From Pedobacter schmidteae (GTDB lineage Bacteria > Bacteroidota > Bacteroidia > Sphingobacteriales > Sphingobacteriaceae), in the NCBI GenBank assembly GCA_945906015.1, contig CAMDQV010000147.1:1-5743 (forward strand): 5,743 nucleotides of DNA, given 5' to 3'. This document shows positions 1 through 5,743 of this stretch, piece by piece (positions within the stretch are counted from its first letter, which is position 1; each line of letters opens with the position of its first letter). Below the pieces are notes generated by a model. That model had not been told where the DNA came from and searched no databases. It saw only the letters and a list, made by a program, of their open reading frames with translations. Position numbers and translations under genes: made by a program.

Positions 1-2
1 GT

Positions 3-641
3 TTAATACATCATACACTAAAAGATCTTCGTACCGATCATACTTCTAATGGCAAACTGATTTATACAATGGATGCCAATGCCCGATATCAAAAAAAGGA
101 AAGCCTCCTTAAATACTTGGATCATGCAAAAAAAATAGGTGCTTTTGAACAAATATTACTCATTGAAGAACCACTAAATGAATCTAATAAAGAAAATGTT
201 TCTGATGTTGGTGTTCTAATTGCAGCTGATGAAAGCGTTCATGACGTAGAATCTGCAGTAAATAGGCTAGATCTTGGCTATAATGTTCTGGTATTGAAAG
301 GAATTGCTAAGACCTTGAGTTTATCTGTTAAAATTGCAAAACTTGCTGCAGAAAAAAATATTCCTTGTCTCTGTGCCGACTTAACAGTAAACCCAATACT
401 TATTGATTGGAATAAAAATTTAGCGGCTCATTTAGCTCCTTTTCCTGGTATTAATATGGGATTAATGGAAACCAATGGCGACATGAATTATGTAAATTGG
501 AATAATATGCTTGGTTATCATCCTGGAGCACATGCTCCATGGATGAAAGCAAAAAATGGAGTTTTTGAGCTTACTCCTGAATTTTATCAAAGAAGTGGTG
601 GAATTCTTGAAGCTTCGCAGCATTATGAAAGCATGTTTTAA
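3..641 (+). CDS. Enolase-superfamily enzyme, mandelate racemase/muconate lactonizing type (5'-partial)
   Basis: The reading frame is open to the left edge of the window, so the true start and the N-terminal capping domain are missing. The ATG at 69 is internal: it lies inside the strand YTMDAN that carries the first metal ligand. Visible is the second half of the TIM barrel. Counting from that Met as 1, Asp2 (YTMDAN), Glu33 (LIEEP) and Asp54 (AADES) fit the three Mg2+ ligands of the superfamily. Lys77 (VLVLKG), 23 residues after the third ligand, fits the barrel-end Lys acid/base of the muconate lactonizing and Ala-Glu epimerase branches. The other Lys pair (KxK) would lie upstream of the window. 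The family abstracts a proton alpha to a carboxylate, giving racemases, epimerases, cycloisomerases and acid-sugar dehydratases. Substrate cannot be told. No signal peptide is assessable; the family is normally cytoplasmic. The gene ends 27 bases before the cupredoxin start, suggesting one operon. Superfamily is sure; function is open. Confidence 0.85.
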   Translation, partial: LIHHTLKDLRTDHTSNGKLIYTMDANARYQKKESLLKYLDHAKKIGAFEQILLIEEPLNESNKENVSDVGVLIAADESVHDVESAVNRLDLGYNVLVLKGIAKTLSLSVKIAKLAAEKNIPCLCADLTVNPILIDWNKNLAAHLAPFPGINMGLMETNGDMNYVNWNNMLGYHPGAHAPWMKAKNGVFELTPEFYQRSGGILEASQHYESMF

Positions 642-668
642 TCTCAATTAACAGTCAAAATTTTGAAG

Positions 669-1820
669 ATGAAGCCTTACAAGAAAATAATAGTGTTCAC
701 TTTCCTTGTATTTTCAGTTAATCAGCTTTTTGCCAATCAGATTGCAGATACAGTAAGCATTGTAAAAATAAATGTGCTAGTTGGACTGCAATTTGATCAA
801 GTAAGATTCCATGTAAAACCAGGCCAAAAGGTTAAACTAATTTTCAGTAATAGTGATGACATGAGTCATAATCTCCTAATCACTAAACCTGGATCCCGAC
901 TAGAAATTGTTAATGAAGCACTTCAATTAGCTGAAAAAGGGCCATCGATGGATTATATTCCTAAGTCGGCCTCTGTTTTATGGTCAATTCCTGTTGTCAA
1001 TCCCAATCAGACACAAACACTTAATTTTATAGCACCCCAACAACCTGGTGTTTACCCGTATGTATGCACGCTTCCTGGCCATGGTTTTATCATGTTTGGA
1101 GCTATGTATGTTAATGCTGATGGGAATATGCCTGAGCTTAAAAATGATTTAAATATTCCTGAAAATCGTAGGCTTGACAATAATTCTGCACTAAATATTC
1201 AACATAATGAACATAAAGTAAATGAAGAAAAAAAGATCATAACTGCCAAACCACTTCATCCATATACCCCAGTATCACCTTATTTATATCGGGTTTTTAT
1301 TGAAGGAGCAAGCCCTGCGGCTCTTGCAGTAAGCCTTCCCGGTAATCTGTCTTATTGTTGGGATGCAAGTGTTTGTAAATTGAGTTTTGCTTGGAGTGGA
1401 GGCTTCCTTGATAATTCAGAACTTTGGAGGGGTAAAGGTGATGCCTTGGCCAAGGTAGTAGGTACACTATTTTTTCGCGATAAAACAGAATTTCCATTAT
1501 CAATTGGTAATCATGATGGCTTTCAGGTTGTTGATTATAAAGGATATTCACTAATAAACAGATATCCAGAATTTCATTATACACTTAATGGTATAGATGT
1601 TTATGAGTTGATAATGCCTAATAATAATGGTACAGGCTTGATTCGGAAATTCAGAATACCTGGTGGTAATAAAATAGTATGGTTTAACACTAATCCAACA
1701 GACGGAGTAAGCTATCTTTCTTCAGCCGGTAAATGGAAAAATGGAAAATGGAAACTCTTACCTAAACAGGCTAAAGATTTCTCGATTACTATGAGCAGAA
1801 AGGAAGGAGGTTTGTTATGA
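669..1820 (+). CDS. Secreted azurin/plastocyanin-like copper protein with an unassigned C-terminal domain
   Basis: The start is taken as ATG 669. A TTG at 663 in frame would add only two residues before the same Lys-rich signal peptide. The protein has 383 residues. Residues 1-22 form a signal peptide (Lys-rich start, hydrophobic core, LFA end), placing it in the periplasm. Residues about 30-150 are a cupredoxin fold with a full type-1 copper site: His67 (MSHN), Cys133, His138 and Met142. The spacing C-x4-H-x3-M is that of azurin, so an electron-transfer role is likely. Residues about 155-195 are a polar linker rich in Asn, Lys and Glu. Residues about 200-383 form a second domain rich in Trp and Tyr, with Cys230 and Cys236 (CWDASVC) that could form a disulfide. 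I recall similar segments beside cytochrome or cupredoxin domains in secreted proteins of Planctomycetes and Verrucomicrobia, but cannot name a family. The stop overlaps the next start, pointing to a functional pair with the propeller protein. Confidence 0.88.
   Translation: MKPYKKIIVFTFLVFSVNQLFANQIADTVSIVKINVLVGLQFDQVRFHVKPGQKVKLIFSNSDDMSHNLLITKPGSRLEIVNEALQLAEKGPSMDYIPKSASVLWSIPVVNPNQTQTLNFIAPQQPGVYPYVCTLPGHGFIMFGAMYVNADGNMPELKNDLNIPENRRLDNNSALNIQHNEHKVNEEKKIITAKPLHPYTPVSPYLYRVFIEGASPAALAVSLPGNLSYCWDASVCKLSFAWSGGFLDNSELWRGKGDALAKVVGTLFFRDKTEFPLSIGNHDGFQVVDYKGYSLINRYPEFHYTLNGIDVYELIMPNNNGTGLIRKFRIPGGNKIVWFNTNPTDGVSYLSSAGKWKNGKWKLLPKQAKDFSITMSRKEGGLL
1805..1810 (+). promoter_or_regulatory. 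Strong Shine-Dalgarno site for the propeller gene
   Basis: AGGAGG ends 6 bases before the ATG at 1817, within a longer AGGAAGGAGG run at 1801-1810 that also encodes the last residues of the copper protein. It supports ATG 1817 as the start and translational coupling through the ATGA overlap. Bacteroidota genes generally lack such sites, and the other starts in this window do not have one of this strength. Confidence 0.7.
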
Positions 1821-3316
1821 TAGCTAAATCAATTACTAGGTTTTTAATTGGAATTTTATTTTGTACTGGAATGCAATCTCTTTTTGCTCAGGATAAAAGT
1901 GAATCGTATAGGATAGAAACTATACCTATGCCTGATGGTTTGACGAGTGAAACCGGTGCAGTTGAATTTCTACCTGATGGCCGTCTTGTGGCATGTTTTA
2001 CCAGAGGAGAGGTAATGACTTATGAACCATCAACTAAGAAATGGAAATTATTTGCTGAAGGGTTTCATGATCCTCTAGGAATATTAGTAATCAGTAATTC
2101 TGAATTATTGGTAATTCAACGTCCTGAATTGACAAGGGTAAAAGATACAGATGACGATGGAATTGCAGATTTGTATGAAAAAGTAAGCGATGATTTTGGT
2201 ATATCAGGAAATTACCATGAATTCAATTATGGACCTGTTAAAGATAAAGATGGAAATCTTTTTATATCATTAAACTCCTCATCCGGAGCAGGAAATATCA
2301 GGCCTATAGTACGTGGTGAAATAAATCCACTTGGTAGAGAAAATGGCAGTAATGGTCAGATGTTTTCGAATGTACCTTACCGAGGTTGGGTAATGAAACT
2401 AAGTCCTGATGGTGTTTTAAAGCCAATTGCTTCAGGTTTTCGTTCACCGAACGGAATTGGTTTTGATTTAGACGGTAATCTGTTTGCTACTGATAATCAA
2501 GGTGATTGGATTGGCACTAGTGCCCTGCATCATGTACAGGAAGGAAAGTTTTATGGTCACCCAGGAAGTTTGGTTTGGCAAAAAGGCTGGAACAAAGGCA
2601 ATCCATTTTTATTACCACTTTCAGTTTTGGACAGTATGCGAACCAGAGGTGCTGTTTTATTTCCACATGGGATAATAGCCAATTCGCCAACGCAGCCTCT
2701 TTGTGATAGAACAGAAGGTAAATTTGGCCCTTTTTCAGGTCAGCTACTTGTAGGCGAGATGAACAATGAACGTATTGTAAGAGTCATGCTTGAACGTGTT
2801 GGAGGTGAATTGCAAGGAGCTTGCCTTCCTTTTTTTGAAGGCAATGGCTTGCGTAAGGGTAATAATCGTTTAGCTTTTGGCCCCGATGGTAGTTTGTGGA
2901 TTGGACAAAACTCACATGGATGGCTTGGTGATCAAGGTATTCAGCGTTTAGCTTTTACAGGTAAACAACCTGCTGATATTTTAAATATGAATTTAACTGA
3001 AAAAGGCTTTGAACTTACATTCACACAGCCTCTTGATGAATCAACTGCTACTAATTTATCAAATTATAAATTCAGCCATTATTATTATAAATATCAAAGT
3101 TTATATGGTTCAGATCAATTTGATAAACAGAATGTTCCTGTTACTCAGGTTGAAATTTCAAATGACCGCAAGAAAATATCACTTACTCTGAGTTCTTTAA
3201 AACCAGGTTATGTTTATGAGTTAAGCCTTGGTACTATAAAAACTTCAAATGGAGATGATCTGGCTAATAAAATCATTTGCTACACACTGAATAAATTAAA
3301 AGCTGGCACATTTTAA
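1817..3316 (+). CDS. Secreted glucose/sorbosone dehydrogenase-like beta-propeller protein
   Basis: This 499-residue protein has a signal peptide (residues 1-24, ending SLFA before QDK), so it should be periplasmic. There is a Cys at position 16, but Phe precedes it, so a lipobox is unlikely. Residues about 30-385 are a beta-propeller with repeated blade motifs of the type xDGxL: LPDGRL (52-57), DKDGNLF, DLDGNLF (217-223) and GPDGSLW (355-361). The segments around HEF (134-136), FRSPNGIG (208-215), ATDNQGDW (224-231) and FPHGI (282-286) resemble the secreted glucose/sorbosone dehydrogenase-like family, many members of which are thought to bind PQQ. Residues 110-121 form an EF-hand-like calcium loop (DTDDDGIADLYE). 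Residues about 390-490 look like a C-terminal Ig-like or fibronectin-like beta-sandwich. There is no CxxCH, so no covalent heme; electrons could instead pass to the copper protein encoded just upstream. Fold is confident. Catalysis and substrate are inference; a non-enzymatic binding propeller is possible. Confidence 0.82.
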   Translation: MIAKSITRFLIGILFCTGMQSLFAQDKSESYRIETIPMPDGLTSETGAVEFLPDGRLVACFTRGEVMTYEPSTKKWKLFAEGFHDPLGILVISNSELLVIQRPELTRVKDTDDDGIADLYEKVSDDFGISGNYHEFNYGPVKDKDGNLFISLNSSSGAGNIRPIVRGEINPLGRENGSNGQMFSNVPYRGWVMKLSPDGVLKPIASGFRSPNGIGFDLDGNLFATDNQGDWIGTSALHHVQEGKFYGHPGSLVWQKGWNKGNPFLLPLSVLDSMRTRGAVLFPHGIIANSPTQPLCDRTEGKFGPFSGQLLVGEMNNERIVRVMLERVGGELQGACLPFFEGNGLRKGNNRLAFGPDGSLWIGQNSHGWLGDQGIQRLAFTGKQPADILNMNLTEKGFELTFTQPLDESTATNLSNYKFSHYYYKYQSLYGSDQFDKQNVPVTQVEISNDRKKISLTLSSLKPGYVYELSLGTIKTSNGDDLANKIICYTLNKLKAGTF

Positions 3317-3413
3317 TTTTTGTGTTTTATGAATTTTATTCGAATTCTATAATGGAGTGAATAATAAATTTAATAGAAAGACTTATAAAAAAGGTATTTT
3401 TAGTTTGCAAATT
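3317..3413. other. Convergent spacer with only weak hairpins
   Basis: This 97-base AT-rich spacer lies between the ends of the propeller gene and murQ. It should hold terminators for both strands, but no GC-rich stem was found. The best candidates are a six-pair A-T stem (TAAAAA at 3386-3391 with TTTTTA at 3397-3402, followed by few T) and a five-pair stem GAATT/AATTC at 3331-3347. Neither is convincing alone. Confidence 0.35.
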
Positions 3414-4229
3414 CTATTTCTCTAAATTAAAAATATCCAAAGCTTTCTTCACACTTCCATGTTTAAGTAAAAGTTTCTTTGCCTGATTATAATCCTCTAA
3501 ACCGGAATGCTTCATTAACATTTTAACTGCACGGTCAACAATTTTATCATTGATGAGTTTAACATTAACCATTTGATTATCTAGAACCCGTCCTAGTTTG
3601 ATCATAGTTGTTGTACTGATCATATCAAAGATTATTTTTTGGGTGGTACCGCATTTCATTCGTGTACTTCCTGTAACAAATTCGGGCCCAGTAATCACTT
3701 CAACAGGGATATCTGCTTGTGCTGCAATTGGAGATTCCGGGTTACTAACAATGCATCCTGTACTGATCTGCTGTTTTTTACATGCTATTAATGCGGATAA
3801 AACAAATGGGGTAGTGCCACTTGCCGAGATACCTATAACAATATCTTTCGACGATACATTCTTACTTTGTAGCATGGACCATGCAGCAGTAATATCATCT
3901 TCTTTTTCTTCTTTTGCTTCAATCAAATGCTCTTTTCCTCCTGCAAGTATTACATTGAAAAGATCGGGTGAAACTCCATAAGTGGTTGGTAATTCAATCA
4001 CGTCTAAAACAGATAATCGTCCACCACTGCCTGCACCAACATAAAATAAACGACCTCCATTTTCTAGTTTACTTACAATCGTATTAATTAAGGTATTTAA
4101 TTGCGGCAAAGCCTTTTCTATAGCTAATGGTACCGATTGATCTTCCTTATTTAAGTTTCTAGTAAGTTCTTCAACCGACATTTTATCTAAATGATTGTAA
4201 TTGGATGATTGTTCTGTAATTCTTGTCAT
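3414..4229 (-). CDS. murQ: N-acetylmuramic acid 6-phosphate etherase
   Basis: MurQ cleaves the D-lactyl ether of N-acetylmuramic acid 6-phosphate, giving N-acetylglucosamine 6-phosphate and D-lactate, in cytoplasmic recycling of peptidoglycan sugars. The 271-residue protein is an SIS-domain (sugar isomerase) protein. Seen in order: the N-terminal helix ending NKEDQSVPLAIEKALP (27-42); the phosphosugar loop VGAGSGGRLSVLD (64-76); Glu79 in VIELPTTYG; LAGGKE (95-100); Glu110 in KEEKEDD; GISASGTTPFV (133-143); and TGSTRMKCGT (186-195). Aligning motifs from memory, Glu79 and Glu110 match the catalytic Glu83 and Glu114 of the E. coli enzyme, with the same offset of four. E. coli MurQ is about 298 residues; this one lacks the last stretch, as I believe is usual in Bacteroidota. 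The loop reads GSGGRLS rather than the proteobacterial GTSGRLG. The gene stands alone on its strand, convergent with the propeller gene and divergent from the amidohydrolases. No anhMurNAc kinase or transporter is in view. Confidence 0.95.
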   Translation of the reverse strand: MTRITEQSSNYNHLDKMSVEELTRNLNKEDQSVPLAIEKALPQLNTLINTIVSKLENGGRLFYVGAGSGGRLSVLDVIELPTTYGVSPDLFNVILAGGKEHLIEAKEEKEDDITAAWSMLQSKNVSSKDIVIGISASGTTPFVLSALIACKKQQISTGCIVSNPESPIAAQADIPVEVITGPEFVTGSTRMKCGTTQKIIFDMISTTTMIKLGRVLDNQMVNVKLINDKIVDRAVKMLMKHSGLEDYNQAKKLLLKHGSVKKALDIFNLEK

Positions 4230-4569
4230 GTTTATTTATAGCTTTTCTGTTTGATTTAGATCGATGTTTTTAACGTCCAATGATAAGTATTAATGATAAA
4301 TAATTGCGCTTTTTCTATATATTTTTCAAGGTAATTATGCTGTTCATAGTAGAATTATAAACAGAAATTCATTTTGCTCGTATCCTTTCAATTTCATTAA
4401 AACTAATTCGCTATAAAAACCAGTTTTTAATTTTTTTAATTGCAAAATTTTATGAATCAGCAGCGTTTAGTGAACAATACTGAATTTGCATAAAATAATT
4501 TATCTCGTGTACCTAACCGTGTAAATATCTTAACTTAGGTTTACTAATTTAAATTTCGTTAAAAACAAT
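4230..4569. other. AT-rich divergent intergenic region
   Basis: This 340-base gap separates the divergent starts of murQ and the Tat-exported amidohydrolase, so it should hold both promoters. I find no coding region and no perfect match to the Bacteroidota promoter form (TTTG, about 19 bases, TAnnTTTG). Near matches to the -7 element are TATCATTG on the minus strand (4285-4278) for murQ, and TAACTTAG (4531-4538) and TAAATTTC (4550-4557) on the plus strand. None has a TTTG at the right distance. A short A-T hairpin (TAAAAAC/GTTTTTA, 4414-4429) followed by seven T lies in the middle. The last 60 bases hold the small repeats listed separately. Confidence 0.6.
4506..4540. repeat. Short direct and inverted repeats upstream of the amidohydrolase gene
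   Basis: CGTGTA occurs at 4506-4511 and again at 4518-4523, a 12-base period. ACCTAA at 4511-4516 is the inverted copy of TTAGGT at 4535-4540. The cluster lies 30-64 bases before the ATG at 4570, where an operator or a leader hairpin could act. The units are only six bases long in AT-rich DNA, so chance is a real alternative. Confidence 0.25.
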
Positions 4570-5523
4570 ATGTCAAATTTTATTAACCGAAGAAAATTTG
4601 TAAGCAGTACTGCACTTTCTGCAGCTGGAATTTTGATGTCTGATCGCATTTTGGGAATGCATGATGCTAATGCTGCATTATATGCACCTGTTAAAGAAGA
4701 AGTAACATTAAAATATAACCTGATGAATGATGTAATGAAGTACAGAAAACTTGATTCGCATGTTCATGCCTATTTATTTGATGGTGGTCCTGAAGGGAAT
4801 ATCGCATTCGCTGATCGTCTTGGAATAGATAAAATGTTTATTTCTCTTCCAGCTTACCGCGGAGAGGGAACACCTCAAGAATTTAGATCCTTCAATGATT
4901 TAATGATTAAGTGTATGAAACAATATCCTGACAGGCTTATTGGTCAATTTACTGCCAATGCCATTTTTCAGAAAGAGTCACTTGAAGAAATAAAGCGTTG
5001 TGTGGATCTTGGTATGGTTGGATTAAAAGTATATACCCAATTAAAGATCAATGATCCTCTATTTTATCCGATTATAGAAAAAATGATTGATCTTAAAATG
5101 ATCATTCATATGCACGCATACGCACAACTTGGTCTTGGTGGTTACAGAATGAAGTATGATGTCGGCATACGGCCGAATACTTCTATACCAGATGATTTCG
5201 TTGATATAGCTAAAAGATATCCGGAAGCTATGTTTCAATATGCTCATATTGGTGGCGGTGGCGACTGGGAATACGCCTGTAAATCATTTGTACATTATCC
5301 CAATATCTATGTAGATACATCAGGAAGCAATAATCCAGAAAATATGATTGATTCTGCTTTAAAACTATTAGGTGAAGATAGGTTGTTTTTTGGATCTGAT
5401 AATTGTTATTATCAGAGTGTTGGCAAGATTTTGGCATCTAATCTGACAGAAAACCAGAAAAAGAAAGTCTTTTTTGATAATTACAATGAAGTTTTAAAAA
5501 AATCAGGAAGAAATGTTGATTGA
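4570..5523 (+). CDS. Tat-exported amidohydrolase-family metal-dependent hydrolase
   Basis: The 317-residue protein starts with a twin-arginine signal: Arg7-Arg8 in NRRKFV, then a weakly hydrophobic stretch (SSTALSAAGILM) and a likely cleavage near ANA (33-35). It should be exported folded, with metal already loaded. The rest is a TIM barrel of the Amidohydrolase_2 type. His64 and His66 (DSHVH) are the strand-1 HxH ligands. IHMHA (179-183), with His180 and His182, is on a middle strand. His226 (YAHIGGGGD) is the next expected ligand, and Asp277 (FGSDN) fits the strand-8 Asp that activates water. The family hydrolyses lactones, amides and esters or decarboxylates aromatic acids, using one or two divalent metals. 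Substrate is unknown. The start has an A-rich leader with no Shine-Dalgarno sequence, ordinary for Bacteroidota. The last 11 bases overlap the next amidohydrolase-like gene, so the two are probably expressed together. Family is confident; a lactonase role is only suggested by context. Confidence 0.87.
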   Translation: MSNFINRRKFVSSTALSAAGILMSDRILGMHDANAALYAPVKEEVTLKYNLMNDVMKYRKLDSHVHAYLFDGGPEGNIAFADRLGIDKMFISLPAYRGEGTPQEFRSFNDLMIKCMKQYPDRLIGQFTANAIFQKESLEEIKRCVDLGMVGLKVYTQLKINDPLFYPIIEKMIDLKMIIHMHAYAQLGLGGYRMKYDVGIRPNTSIPDDFVDIAKRYPEAMFQYAHIGGGGDWEYACKSFVHYPNIYVDTSGSNNPENMIDSALKLLGEDRLFFGSDNCYYQSVGKILASNLTENQKKKVFFDNYNEVLKKSGRNVD

Positions 5524-5743
5524 TATTAATGCATATGTAGGGAATTGGCCATTCCAGCAACTAAAGTATAATACTTGCGAAGCATTATATACAAGGATGA
5601 ATAAATTTGGTGTGGATATTTCGGTGATTAGTAACCTGAACGGTATTTTTTATAAAAATACTCAATCCTCAAATGAAGAATTATTCGAAGAAATTCGATC
5701 AAATCGAAAGTTTAAAGACCGTTTTATTCCTTATGCCGTTATT
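5513..5743 (+). CDS. Amidohydrolase-like protein lacking the N-terminal HxH motif (3'-partial)
   Basis: ATG at 5513 opens a frame that stays open to the window edge (77 residues visible), overlapping the preceding gene by 11 bases in a different frame. AGGA at 5505-5508, four bases before the ATG, may serve as a weak ribosome binding site. The start DINAYVGNWPF (residues 4-14) resembles the first strand of Amidohydrolase_2 proteins. It is followed by a helix (CEALYTRMNKFGVD, 22-35), the second strand (ISVISNLNGIFY, 36-47) and a helix plus third strand (RFIPYAVI, 70-77), as expected for the start of such a TIM barrel. The two metal-binding His positions of strand 1 are Asn6 and Tyr8 here. I recall a subgroup with this VNxxxGxWPF-like start and no HxH. 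There is no signal peptide, so it appears cytoplasmic, unlike its neighbour. Whether it keeps the later ligands lies outside the window. Confidence 0.75.
   Translation, partial: MLIDINAYVGNWPFQQLKYNTCEALYTRMNKFGVDISVISNLNGIFYKNTQSSNEELFEEIRSNRKFKDRFIPYAVI

Noticed and set aside
69..641. ATG at 69 as the start of the first gene
   Set aside because: The frame continues to the window edge and the ATG sits inside the barrel strand carrying the first metal ligand. Starting there would remove most of the enzyme.
663..668. TTG at 663 as the start of the copper protein
   Set aside because: ATG at 669 begins a complete signal peptide two codons later and is the more usual start codon.
1297..1584. 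95-residue minus-strand reading frame inside the copper protein gene
   Set aside because: It lies fully opposite the Trp/Tyr-rich domain, shows no recognisable motif and is best explained as a chance frame.
1862..1864. Cys16 of the propeller protein as a lipoprotein anchor
   Set aside because: The residue before the Cys is Phe, which does not fit a lipobox, and a normal signal-peptidase site (LFA before Q) follows.
3598..3981. 127-residue plus-strand reading frame within murQ
   Set aside because: It is antisense to conserved MurQ motifs, has no family resemblance and no separate start context. It is a shadow of murQ.
4278..4285. TATCATTG on the minus strand as a murQ promoter -7 element
   Set aside because: It matches five of six informative positions, but no TTTG lies at the expected distance upstream.
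4414..4437. Hairpin TAAAAAC/GTTTTTA followed by seven T, terminator-like
   Set aside because: The stem has a single G-C pair and a two-base loop, and no plus-strand gene ends upstream of it. A chance product of AT-rich DNA is more likely.

Overview
The window reads as chromosomal DNA from a member of the Bacteroidota, probably a free-living saprophyte. It is AT-rich with very AT-rich spacers, and most starts have A-rich leaders rather than Shine-Dalgarno sequences. The MurQ carries the GAGSGGRLS motif variant that I associate with this phylum. The genus cannot be named from the sequence. No tRNA, rRNA, CRISPR array, insertion sequence or phage gene was seen.

Layout. Positions 3-3316 hold three tightly spaced plus-strand genes that look like one operon: the C-terminal part of an enolase-superfamily (mandelate racemase/muconate lactonizing type) enzyme; a secreted azurin-like type-1 copper protein with an unassigned C-terminal domain; and a secreted beta-propeller protein related to glucose/sorbosone dehydrogenases. 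The last two overlap by 4 bases (ATGA) behind an unusually strong Shine-Dalgarno sequence. After a 97-base convergent spacer, the minus strand carries murQ (N-acetylmuramic acid 6-phosphate etherase). A 340-base AT-rich divergent spacer follows. Then two plus-strand amidohydrolase-family genes overlap by 11 bases: the first has a twin-arginine signal and the expected metal ligands; the second runs off the window, has no export signal, and lacks the N-terminal HxH motif.

How the genes may work together (inference). The copper protein and the propeller protein would both be in the periplasm and are translationally coupled. The simplest model is an oxidoreductase, perhaps for a sugar or sugar-like alcohol, passing electrons to a dedicated cupredoxin. 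The enolase-superfamily enzyme upstream and the amidohydrolases downstream are the kinds of enzymes that epimerise or dehydrate acid sugars and open lactones. The neighbourhood therefore looks like a catabolic locus for an unidentified compound. murQ belongs to peptidoglycan amino-sugar recycling and sits in the opposite orientation. It may be an unrelated neighbour.
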